A stretch of DNA of 45,481 bases from Pseudomonadales bacterium (GTDB lineage Bacteria > Pseudomonadota > Gammaproteobacteria > Pseudomonadales > Azotimanducaceae). The notes below the pieces were generated by a model. The model had not been told where the DNA came from, did no database searches, and saw only the letters and a list, made by a program, of their open reading frames with translations. This document shows, in pieces, positions 35,154 through 41,785 of this stretch (positions within the stretch are counted from its first letter, which is position 1; each line of letters starts with the position of its first letter). A program made the translations under genes and the position numbers. The stretch lies in NCBI GenBank assembly GCA_028283025.1, contig JAPYNO010000047.1:1-45481 (forward strand), written 5' to 3'.

Positions 35154-35167
35154 AATGATATATCATT
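35154..35167. promoter_or_regulatory. Perfect palindrome AATGATATATCATT, candidate GntR operator
   Basis: A 14-bp perfect palindrome lies in the 81-bp gap between the divergent HMG-CoA-lyase-like (35126, minus) and CoA-transferase (35208, plus) genes. Its core TGATATATCA differs by one base from the core TGATATGTCA of the 30-bp repeats upstream of the isochorismatase-like and FAD-oxidase genes. Confidence 0.5.
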
Positions 35168-35207
35168 ACGTCTTTTGCAGATTCTCGGTCTCTTTAGCGC
35201 ATCGTTC

Positions 35208-36068
35208 ATGTCTCCCTTACGCGGCATCACCGTCATCGAGTTCTCGCACATGGTCATGGGGCCCTCGGCGGGACTCGTGCTTGCAGACCTCGGTGCCGAT
35301 GTGATCAAGATCGAGCCCATCGGCGGCGACAAGACGCGCCGCCTCAAGGGCTCGGGCGCAGGCTACTTCCCCATGTACAACCGTAACAAGCGCAGCGTCT
35401 GCTTGGATATCAAGTCTGAAGCGGGCAAGGCGTTCGCGTTGCGGCTGCTCGATAGCGCCGATGTCCTGATCGAGAATTTTCGCCCCGGCGCGCTCGATCA
35501 GCTCGGATTCGGCTTTGATGCGCTCAAGAAACGCAATGAACGCCTCATCTATTGCAGTCTCAAGGGATTTTTGAGCGGCCCATACGCACATCGCACCGCG
35601 CTCGACGAAGTGACGCAGATGATGGGCGGGCTCGCTTATATGACGGGTCTGCCAGAGCGTCCGATGCGCGCTGGCTCTTCGATTATCGATATTACTGGCG
35701 GCATGTTCGGTGTCATCGGCATCTTGGCTGCGCTGCGCGAGCGCGAGCGCACCGGACATGGCGCGCAGATTACCTCGGCGCTCTTTGAAACCACCGCATT
35801 TCTTGTCGGTCAGCACATGGCGCAGCATGCCGTGCTTGGCGAGGAGCCGTTGCCCATGTCGATTCGCCAGTCGGCTTGGGGCGTCTACGACCTGTTTGAG
35901 TGCCGCGATGCGCCATTACCGAAACTCCCAATCGAAATGGATGGCGCACGCCTTGAATTGACGCGCCATCCGCCCCAGGCTGGCGAGCATTCTTGTGAAG
36001 TCGCCAAGCGTGCGGGGCTCAGCGAGGCAGATATCGATATGCTGCTTGCCGACGGCGTGCTTGCTTGA
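35208..36068 (+). CDS. CaiB/BaiF CoA-transferase with large internal in-frame deletion
   Basis: A 286-residue class III CoA-transferase homologue; intact members are about 380-400. The N-terminal domain is well kept (ITVIEFSHMVMGPSAGLVLADLGADVIKIEP, RNKRSVCLDIKSEAGK, LIENFRPGALDQLGFG, IDITGGMFGVIGILAAL). After SAWGVYDLFECRD, where family members continue for about 100 residues, the sequence jumps in frame to the normal C-terminal end PLPKLPIEMDGARLE...RHPPQAGEH. The deleted part holds most of the small domain. ATG 35208 gives MSPLRGITVIEF. The protein is probably inactive or altered, yet the reading frame is clean, so the deletion may be recent. Confidence 0.82.
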   Translation: MSPLRGITVIEFSHMVMGPSAGLVLADLGADVIKIEPIGGDKTRRLKGSGAGYFPMYNRNKRSVCLDIKSEAGKAFALRLLDSADVLIENFRPGALDQLGFGFDALKKRNERLIYCSLKGFLSGPYAHRTALDEVTQMMGGLAYMTGLPERPMRAGSSIIDITGGMFGVIGILAALRERERTGHGAQITSALFETTAFLVGQHMAQHAVLGEEPLPMSIRQSAWGVYDLFECRDAPLPKLPIEMDGARLELTRHPPQAGEHSCEVAKRAGLSEADIDMLLADGVLA

Positions 36069-36090
36069 CGCGGACGCGCAGCGTTCAGCC

Positions 36091-37221
36091 TTATAGCTCC
36101 TTGTCATGCTCGCCGAGAGTTGGCGCGCGGTGGATAGGCGGGCGAGCGCCGTTGATGCGAATAGGACACGACAAGAGTCGCAGCCCTTCTGGTTTGGCCG
36201 GATGGTGCACCTGCGAAATCATGCCCACTTGCTGCGCAAACGGATTGTCGAGGGCGGAGGCGATGTCATAGACAGGCGCAACCGGCACCCTGCCAGAGAG
36301 TTCGCCGACCCATTCAGCGACAGTGCGCTCGCCGAGGCGCGAATCGATGAGCGCTTGCAAGTCTTCGCGATGGTCAAGCCTGGCCGCTGGCGAGGAAAAC
36401 CGCGCATCTTCGAGCCATTCACGCGCATCGAGCGCTTCGCAAAAAAGCTGCCAGAACTTCGGCGTCTGGCACATCACAAACACCCAGCCGTCGGAAGCGC
36501 GAAACAATTGGCTTGGGATCACGCTCGGATGCGATGAACGGGACAGGCGCGTCGTCACATGGCCTTCGTTGAGATACCAGGCGGCCGGATAGGAAAGTTG
36601 GTGCAGGGCGGTGTCATATAGCGCCGTGTCGATGTCGCAGCCTTCGCCGGTTTGCCTTGCGTTGAGCACGGCCGAGACAATTCCAAGCGCCATCATGGTG
36701 CCGGTATGAAAGTCCACCATCGACAGGCCGAAGCGCGCTGGCGGGCCATCGGGCTCGCCAGTGAGGCTCAAGAACCCGCACTCAGCCTGCATGAGATAGT
36801 CGTAGCCTGGCCAGGTCGTGCGTTCGTTGTCGCGCCCATAGGCTGACAGGTGCGCGCACACGAGGCGTGGATTCGCTGCCCTCAAGTCCTCGTAGCGCAG
36901 GCCGAGTTTGGCGGGCTGGTCGCCGCGCAGGTTGTTGGCAAGTGCATCCACATCGCCGAGAAGCTTCAAGAACCGATCTCTGCCGGCCTCGGATTTGAGG
37001 TCGAGGCACATGCTTTTCTTGGCGGCGTTGAGCGACTGGAAGAATTCGCTGTCGCCTTCGCCAAGCGCATAGGGGCCGACGCTGCGTGAAATATCGCCGC
37101 CTGTGGCGGTATTCTCAACCTTGATGACCTCAGCGCCGAGCGCTGCGAGTAGGCTCGTGCCATAGGGGCCGGCGCCATAGACTTCGACGCTCAAGATTCG
37201 TAAGCCTGCTAGTGGTTTCAT
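36091..37221 (-). CDS. CaiB/BaiF family CoA-transferase (full length)
   Basis: A 376-residue class III CoA-transferase, moving CoA between acyl-CoA and a free acid. Typical blocks: MKPLAGLRILSVEVYGAGPYGT, LGAEVIKVEN, AAKKSMCLDLKSEAGR, LSAYGRDNERTTWPGYDYLMQAECG, FHTGTMMALGIVSAVLNAR and the C-terminal VAPVYDIASALDNPFAQQVGM. I chose ATG 37221 (MKPLAGL) with AAGGA upstream over the more distal GTG at 37302. It converges on the shortened CoA-transferase gene, with 22 bp between stops; the two are different subfamilies, not recent duplicates. A likely role is activating the carboxylate product of the pathway. Confidence 0.9.
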   Translation of the reverse strand: MKPLAGLRILSVEVYGAGPYGTSLLAALGAEVIKVENTATGGDISRSVGPYALGEGDSEFFQSLNAAKKSMCLDLKSEAGRDRFLKLLGDVDALANNLRGDQPAKLGLRYEDLRAANPRLVCAHLSAYGRDNERTTWPGYDYLMQAECGFLSLTGEPDGPPARFGLSMVDFHTGTMMALGIVSAVLNARQTGEGCDIDTALYDTALHQLSYPAAWYLNEGHVTTRLSRSSHPSVIPSQLFRASDGWVFVMCQTPKFWQLFCEALDAREWLEDARFSSPAARLDHREDLQALIDSRLGERTVAEWVGELSGRVPVAPVYDIASALDNPFAQQVGMISQVHHPAKPEGLRLLSCPIRINGARPPIHRAPTLGEHDKEL

Positions 37222-37253
37222 GATGATCGGTTCCTTTTGTGTGTTGTGTGTGA

Positions 37254-37271
37254 CTGATACGGCATTATCAG
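37254..37271. promoter_or_regulatory. Inverted repeat CTGATA-N6-TATCAG upstream of CoA-transferase gene
   Basis: CTGATA (37254-37259) and TATCAG (37266-37271) are perfect inverted copies six bases apart, 33 bp upstream of the minus-strand CoA-transferase start. The half-sites resemble those of the TGATATRTCA palindromes but with different spacing, so regulation by the same GntR protein is possible but weakly supported. Confidence 0.3.
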
Positions 37272-37347
37272 CTTGATGGAGCACTAGCGCCCTGTCCGGC
37301 ACATGGATGTGCCGCCGAGTTCAGCGCCGCAGGCATTGAACTCGCGA

Positions 37348-37374
37348 GCAGGGCAGAATCGAATTCTGCCCTGC
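37348..37374. repeat. Perfect 12-bp hairpin (first of a tandem pair)
   Basis: GCAGGGCAGAAT (37348-37359), loop CGA, ATTCTGCCCTGC (37363-37374). It lies in the 241-bp gap between the divergent CoA-transferase and GYD-protein genes, directly followed by a second perfect hairpin. There is no U-tract, so simple termination is not obvious. Confidence 0.75.
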
Positions 37375-37377
37375 GAG

Positions 37378-37409
37378 TCTGAGCAAGTCCAAGGACGGAC
37401 TTGCTCAGA
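37378..37409. repeat. Perfect 13-bp hairpin (second of a tandem pair)
   Basis: TCTGAGCAAGTCC (37378-37390), loop AAGGAC, GGACTTGCTCAGA (37397-37409). It is three bases after the first hairpin and 53 bp upstream of the GYD gene start. The different stem sequences show that the two are not copies of one repeat. Confidence 0.75.
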
Positions 37410-37462
37410 GCATAATTGTTGCGCACAATGTTCCAACCTGACGGCTCCGGAGGCAACACGCA

Positions 37463-37765
37463 ATGGCAGCGTACATCATGCTGAGCACACTCACCGACGA
37501 GGGTCGCAAAACCTTGAAGGAGCGGCCCGAGCGCTTGGGCGAAGTCAATAAGGAAGTCGAGGCCATGGGCGCGCGTGTGGTCGCCCAATACGCGGTGCTC
37601 GGCGGCTACGACTTCGTGAACGTCATTGAGGCACCGAGCAACGAAGTCATGGCGCGCCTGTCCATGGACTTAGGCTCGCGCGGCACCATCAAAGTGACCA
37701 CATTCCCCGCCATGTCCATCGAACGCTTCATCGACATGATGCAGCCTAGCTCTGACAAGCAATGA
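37463..37765 (+). CDS. GYD domain-containing protein
   Basis: A 100-residue protein forming one GYD domain (PF08734 type), a small ferredoxin-like fold. Visible: YIMLSTLTDEGRKTLKERPERL, the name-giving VLGGYDFVNVIEAPSNEVMARL and TTFPAMSIERF. The function of the family is unknown; it is thought to form dimers or oligomers. GGAGG about ten bases upstream supports the ATG. It is coupled by ATGA to the next gene, whose N-terminus carries a second, related domain, so the two proteins may interact. Confidence 0.88.
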   Translation: MAAYIMLSTLTDEGRKTLKERPERLGEVNKEVEAMGARVVAQYAVLGGYDFVNVIEAPSNEVMARLSMDLGSRGTIKVTTFPAMSIERFIDMMQPSSDKQ

Positions 37766-38775
37766 GCGTCTATGTCCTGCTGATGCGGGATCATTCCGAG
37801 GGCCTGAAAGCCATGAAGGCCACCGGCCCGGCGGCTGTGCAAAGTGTCGTCGAGGCGCTTGAGCGATGGGAAGTGAAGATACTGATGGGCTATCGAATGC
37901 TTGGCCGTTGGGATCAGTGCTACATCATTGAAGCGCCGGATAATTTCAAGGCGTATCGCGCGACCTTGGCGCAAGAGATGAGCACCACGGTGGACACCGA
38001 AATTCTGCCGGCCATTGACCTGCCGCTGTTCGAGCGCTTGATTCGTCAGTCCGCGCAGACGGCAGGGCCGCACTCGTGGCAGATCTCCTGGTGGGCGCGC
38101 GCCGCCCGTTTCGCCATGTACCCCTATGCCTATCAGCGCTGGGCATGGAAATTCTTCACCGAACATGCTGTGTACGGCAAGAAGAAGTGGGGTTCGGTGC
38201 GTGCGCCTTGCATCATCATTTCCAACCACCAGAGCCACTTCGATCAGTTTTGCCTGCTCAAAGCCATCCCACCGCGCATTCGCACCAACCTTTTCTTTGG
38301 CGCGGCGGCTGATCGCTGGTTTTTGAAGGGGCGCAGGGAGATCACGTTGCAGCCTTGGTATCAGTCGCTAGTGATGGGTCTCTACCCCATTCAGCGTGGC
38401 GGCGGGTCAAGAACGCTTGAATACCCCAAATGGCTGCTTGACCAAGGCGCGAATTTGATGCTGTTTCCTGAAGGTACGCGGGCGCGCGGTCGGCACCTGT
38501 CGCACTTCAAGCACGGCGTATCGATCTTGGCGCTCGAAAAAAACGTGCCGGTGGTGCCAGTCTATCTTGAAGGCGTCAAGCGGATTAGGCCGCCGGGCAC
38601 CAAGGAGGCGATTCCCGGGCCGGTTGCGGCGCATGTGCTCGACCCCATCCGGTTTGACACGGGCACGAGCGTGCCCGAAGCAACTGAGCGGCTCTACACT
38701 GCCATGAAGGATGTTCACGGGCGCATCCTGCAGGCCGAGGGTGGTAGCCAGACGCGAAGCCGCTCCCCCTCATGA
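37762..38775 (+). CDS. GYD-like domain fused to PlsC-type acyltransferase
   Basis: A 337-residue two-domain protein. Residues 1-100 repeat the GYD pattern of the preceding gene (MSVYVLLMRDHSEGLKAM, YRMLGRWDQCYIIEAPDNF, TEILPAIDLPLFERL). Residues about 110-325 are a lysophosphatidic-acid acyltransferase-like domain: IIISNHQSHFDQF (the NHxxxxD site, about 153-159), YPIQRGGGS, LMLFPEGTRARG (about 232-243) and VVPVYLEGVKRI. It probably acylates a glycerolipid at the membrane. Next to WS/DGAT and PHA genes it may feed storage-lipid synthesis. The stop codon lies inside a terminator-like hairpin. Confidence 0.88.
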   Translation: MSVYVLLMRDHSEGLKAMKATGPAAVQSVVEALERWEVKILMGYRMLGRWDQCYIIEAPDNFKAYRATLAQEMSTTVDTEILPAIDLPLFERLIRQSAQTAGPHSWQISWWARAARFAMYPYAYQRWAWKFFTEHAVYGKKKWGSVRAPCIIISNHQSHFDQFCLLKAIPPRIRTNLFFGAAADRWFLKGRREITLQPWYQSLVMGLYPIQRGGGSRTLEYPKWLLDQGANLMLFPEGTRARGRHLSHFKHGVSILALEKNVPVVPVYLEGVKRIRPPGTKEAIPGPVAAHVLDPIRFDTGTSVPEATERLYTAMKDVHGRILQAEGGSQTRSRSPS

Positions 38776-38789
38776 CCCATGAGGGGGAG
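38763..38789. terminator. Bidirectional hairpin between plsC-like and phasin genes
   Basis: CTCCCCCTCATG (38763-38774), loop ACC, CATGAGGGGGAG (38778-38789): a perfect, very GC-rich 12-bp stem between convergent genes. It covers the stop codon of the acyltransferase gene. It lacks a clear U-tract on either strand, so termination may be partial. Confidence 0.6.
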
Positions 38790-38811
38790 TGAGTAGAAGG
38801 GCTTGCGAGCC

Positions 38812-39162
38812 TTAGGCGGCTTTGGCCTTGGTGTCGTCCTTGGGCGTTTCGGCGGCTTTCTCCGCAGGCGAAAATGCCTCGCGAATAGCCGTGTTCTGCG
38901 CCTCAAACGCTTCGCGCAGCATTTCGCCGCGGGTCGTCAGGGCTTTCTGAGTGTTGCTCCAAAGCTGCTCGCCGTACTCGCGCTGCAATTCAACAAAGCT
39001 CTGCATGTCATTGACTTCCGGGAGCTTGCTCGCGAAGTCTTGATTGAACTGCACGTAACTGCTGAAGTTCTTGGAATCGAACTCCGTGAGCTTGCGGAAC
39101 CACTCGGCGTTGAGCGCCATCAGTTCGCGGGCGAGTTTCATTTGTTGTTCAAACGGGTTCAT
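38812..39162 (-). CDS. phaP: Phasin (PHA granule-associated protein)
   Basis: A 116-residue, helical, amphipathic protein starting MNPFEQQMKLARELMALNAEW and continuing VQFNQDFASKLPEVNDMQSFVELQREYGEQLW, with a lysine/alanine-rich tail (DDTKAKAA). This is the phasin pattern: proteins that coat PHA granules. I chose ATG 39162, with AGAGGAAAC upstream, over a GTG at 39210. The promoter region has two TGC-type palindromes like PhaR operators, and phaC and phaR lie 2.6 kb away, so PhaR-controlled expression is expected. Confidence 0.85.
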   Translation of the reverse strand: MNPFEQQMKLARELMALNAEWFRKLTEFDSKNFSSYVQFNQDFASKLPEVNDMQSFVELQREYGEQLWSNTQKALTTRGEMLREAFEAQNTAIREAFSPAEKAAETPKDDTKAKAA

Positions 39163-39201
39163 TGAGAGTTTCCTCTGGTGATGAATAGTCGAAAATGTGG
39201 T

Positions 39202-39218
39202 TTGCTGCACCGCAGCAA
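39202..39218. promoter_or_regulatory. PhaR-like operator TTGCTGC-ACC-GCAGCAA
   Basis: A perfect palindrome with 7-bp arms and a 3-bp centre just downstream of the predicted phasin -10 box. PhaR proteins bind TGC-rich palindromes at phasin and phaR promoters. Twelve bases of it (TGCACCGCAGCA) recur upstream of phaC at 41688-41699. Confidence 0.6.
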
Positions 39219-39224
39219 AGGCGC

Positions 39225-39253
39225 ATTATGCACACTTTTATTGTGCAGCGCAA
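39225..39253 (-). promoter_or_regulatory. Predicted phasin promoter
   Basis: Minus strand TTGCGC (-35, 39253-39248) and CATAAT (-10, 39230-39225) with a 17-bp spacer. The -35 lies inside a second inverted repeat, ATTGT (39240-39244) and ACAAT (39253-39257), also built on GCAGCGCA. Bound PhaR would block both promoter elements. Further upstream is an AT-rich stretch with repeated CTGTAAAT. Confidence 0.5.
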
Positions 39254-39300
39254 CAATTTCTGTAAATATTCTGTAAATACCTGCAAATTTTTACGGGCGA

Positions 39301-39891
39301 CTATTGAAGTGCGTGATCAGTCAAGCCATCAACATCGAAGGTCATCATCACCAAGTCGTGTAGATTGCCATTTCTGTCTTCGACAAAATCCGTTAGTAAG
39401 GCTTCCGCCGTGAAGCCAAGACGCCCGAATGCCGCCTGTGCGCCGCGCTGATCTGGCGTCATGTTGGCGGTCAGTTTCTTGAGGCCGAGCTCGCGGGCAA
39501 TATCAAAGATCTTGGCGCTCAAATGGCGGCCGAGTCCCTGACTGCGGTAGTCGTGACCCACTGTGAGCCGCAATTCCCCGACTCGCCGCGTCCAGCGTGC
39601 GGGCGTGCGATCCACTGTCGCGAAACCAGCCATTTGTTCGCCGTCATAGGCGATGATGGATATCGTAACGCCTGCAGCAATATTCGCCAGCCAGTTATCC
39701 ACAGCTTCGGGCCTTGTGATGTCTACGCGCAAGAACAACAGGTCCTGCTCTGGTAGATTGCGTGCGAAGGCGACCATGGCGTCGCGGTCATTTTCCGCGA
39801 GCATGCGCAGATCGATGGTGCGTCCGTCCGATAGGGTGACTGCCTGCGGGTAGCCGCTGATGGCAGTTTCATGGCTTGTGGTGACCGACAT
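39301..39891 (-). CDS. GNAT-family N-acetyltransferase
   Basis: A 196-residue GNAT protein. The acetyl-CoA binding region is visible: ELRLTVGHDYRSQGLGRHLSAKIFDIARELG (motif A, R-x-x-G-x-G variant SQGLGR), followed by RGAQAAFGRLGFTAEALL (motif B). The start ATG 39891 (MSVTTSHETA) has GGGAGGG six bases upstream; upstream in-frame sequence to 39981 overlaps the WS/DGAT gene and is unlikely to be translated. It is the third gene of a likely operon with DUF6489 and WS/DGAT. The substrate is unknown. Confidence 0.85.
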   Translation of the reverse strand: MSVTTSHETAISGYPQAVTLSDGRTIDLRMLAENDRDAMVAFARNLPEQDLLFLRVDITRPEAVDNWLANIAAGVTISIIAYDGEQMAGFATVDRTPARWTRRVGELRLTVGHDYRSQGLGRHLSAKIFDIARELGLKKLTANMTPDQRGAQAAFGRLGFTAEALLTDFVEDRNGNLHDLVMMTFDVDGLTDHALQ

Positions 39892-39922
39892 GGGCCCTCC
39901 CGTGAATCGATGTAGTCGTTGT

Positions 39923-41368
39923 TTATTCGCTTGATTCTGTCCGGCTTTGCTGGGCGGCAACCGACAGCTCTTGAAAGGCATCGTTGACGCTTGTCGCCAT
40001 CAATTCCAAATCCGGCATCAATCGGCGGTCGCATATGAAATTGAAATAAATATGCTGGTTGTAGCTCATGATCACCACGCCAAAGCCGAGATTGCCCGCG
40101 AGCATGAGTAGCCCGAGTTGATCAATGATCGGATAGCCAGCGAGATATTGGGTGGTCTGCACGCCGGGCACATTGGTGCAGACGAAGTTGATGCCGAGCA
40201 TCGGCGGCCGCGGCCCAAACGTAGGCGGCACCGGCATTGGAAAGTTGGCCGCAAGCTGAGTTGGGTCGAGCGGCGTACCCACGAGTAGCGTGGGTGCCAT
40301 GGCCACCGGCGGGAAGTTCGGAACGCCTTCCGTCATCATCTGCATGGCCTGCGCCTCGCGATTGTTCTTGATTTGCTCAGTTTCCCATCGAACCTTGCCG
40401 AGCCGCGCTGTCATTTCCATGGGCGTGGCATCAAAGACCGGAAAGATTGCGGAGACCCGGTTGCCAAGCGCACCCTTGTCGTTCTCAGTACGCACATTGA
40501 CCGGACACATGATGCGCAAATGTCCGCCATCGGCATGTTCCTTATGTGCCTTCAGGTAGCGAGCCGCGCCTTCGGACACAGCGGCGAGCACAATGTCGTT
40601 GATGGTGCCGCCGAGCGCGCTGCGAATGCGACGAAAATCGGCAAACGCATATTTGCGCCAGAGAAATTTGCGCCTTGGCCCCACAGGTGTCGAGTTCCAA
40701 GGCGCTGTCACGACCGGCTCGGCCACGAATCTGGTCATCGACTCGGTGGCTCGTCGCAGCATTTCGCCTCGCTCGGAAGTGACGCCCGCGAACTGAAATG
40801 GATTCTCACCGGTGATGCGATGCACTGTCTCGAGCATGGCTTCCGTCGCAAGTTCCACGGGTGTCGGCATGGGCTTGGGCTGCCAGGGTTCGGATTCGGG
40901 CTGAGGCGCGTTTTTCTGTAGGTCAAACAAAACCATGTTGATATCGATGCCAGAAGCGCCGTCGATCATGGCGTGATGGCCTGATTGCAGCAGCACTGTC
41001 CGATCCTTCACGCCCTCAAGGCAGTGCGCGCGCCACAGTGGCCGGTCTCGAGGCAATATTGATTCGTTCAGCTTGACGGCGGCTTCAACGGCATCGTCGA
41101 TGGTCGAGCCTTCAGGCAAGCGGTGCTGGAAAACATGATTGTCTATGTGGAAGTCGGGGTCGTCCACCCATTTCGGATGCCCCAGATTAAACGGCACCAT
41201 CGCTAGGCGATGACGATAGCGGGGCACCAAATGCAGGCGCGATGCGATCTGGTCTCGAATTGCATTGAAAGGCACTTCGCCCTCAATGACATAGATGCCG
41301 GATGCGTTCATGGGCCCGCTGGCTGTTTCCGTATACAAAAACGAGGCGTCCTGTGCGCTTAATCGCAT
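39923..41368 (-). CDS. Wax ester synthase / diacylglycerol acyltransferase (WS/DGAT)
   Basis: A 481-residue bifunctional acyltransferase that esterifies fatty alcohols or diacylglycerol with acyl-CoA for neutral storage lipid. The catalytic motif HHxxxDG is intact: HHAMIDG at 131-137. The start MRLSAQDASFLYTET and the late blocks GTINDIVLAAVSEGAARYL and NFVCTNVPGVQTTQYLAG (about 405-425) are typical. AGGAAAC precedes ATG 41368. It sits in an operon behind DUF6489 and next to the GYD-PlsC protein, so neutral lipid and PHA storage genes are clustered. Confidence 0.94.
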   Translation of the reverse strand: MRLSAQDASFLYTETASGPMNASGIYVIEGEVPFNAIRDQIASRLHLVPRYRHRLAMVPFNLGHPKWVDDPDFHIDNHVFQHRLPEGSTIDDAVEAAVKLNESILPRDRPLWRAHCLEGVKDRTVLLQSGHHAMIDGASGIDINMVLFDLQKNAPQPESEPWQPKPMPTPVELATEAMLETVHRITGENPFQFAGVTSERGEMLRRATESMTRFVAEPVVTAPWNSTPVGPRRKFLWRKYAFADFRRIRSALGGTINDIVLAAVSEGAARYLKAHKEHADGGHLRIMCPVNVRTENDKGALGNRVSAIFPVFDATPMEMTARLGKVRWETEQIKNNREAQAMQMMTEGVPNFPPVAMAPTLLVGTPLDPTQLAANFPMPVPPTFGPRPPMLGINFVCTNVPGVQTTQYLAGYPIIDQLGLLMLAGNLGFGVVIMSYNQHIYFNFICDRRLMPDLELMATSVNDAFQELSVAAQQSRTESSE

Positions 41369-41399
41369 CGCGGTTTCCTGAAGTTCTTAAAAGTGTGGG

Positions 41400-41645
41400 T
41401 TACTTGCTCTCTGTGCTGCTAGCAGCTTGCCCGCTCGCGCCGGAGACCAGATTGAAGAAGTTCTGCCAAGGCGCAAACGCACCAGTCATGAAGTTGCGCA
41501 TGAATTCGTCGCGTTGCTGCGAAGAGGCCGAGAGCCGCTCGCTGAACTGTTCCAACAACTGCGTGTGAATGACGCCCATGTCGGGCAAGCCCATAAAGCG
41601 TCGCAGCTCTTCAGGCGTAATATCCACTTCAACGTTGATTTTCAT
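41400..41645 (-). CDS. DUF6489 family small protein, PHA-locus associated
   Basis: An 81-residue protein beginning MKINVEVDITPEELRRFMGLPDM, with a helical middle (HTQLLEQFSERLSASSQQRDEFMRNFM) and APWQNFFNLVSGAS near the end. It matches DUF6489, a family I know from gammaproteobacterial PHA gene clusters; the composition recalls very small phasin-like or regulatory proteins. It is divergent from phaC with a 140-bp gap and leads the WS/DGAT operon. The function is unknown. Confidence 0.8.
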   Translation of the reverse strand: MKINVEVDITPEELRRFMGLPDMGVIHTQLLEQFSERLSASSQQRDEFMRNFMTGAFAPWQNFFNLVSGASGQAASSTESK

Positions 41646-41686
41646 GGCGAGGCGTTCTCCGGCAGGGTGTGAGATACAGTATCATA

Positions 41687-41699
41687 TTGCACCGCAGCA
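41687..41699. promoter_or_regulatory. PhaR-like half operator in the phaC/DUF6489 gap
   Basis: TTGCACCGCAGCA shares TGCACCGCAGCA with the palindrome upstream of the phasin gene. It lies in the 140-bp divergent region, next to GATACAGTATC (41672-41682), a second short palindrome. One site here could serve both directions. Confidence 0.45.
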
Positions 41700-41785
41700 T
41701 TTCCAGACGAACGGCGCGCAGTGTACAGCACTCACACATTCAACTGCCTTCAACTGCCGGCGTTGATGAATTAGGAGACATGTCA

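Noticed and set aside
37348-37409. Tandem hairpins as intrinsic terminators
   Set aside because: No U-tract follows either stem, and no gene ends here; the flanking genes diverge from this region.
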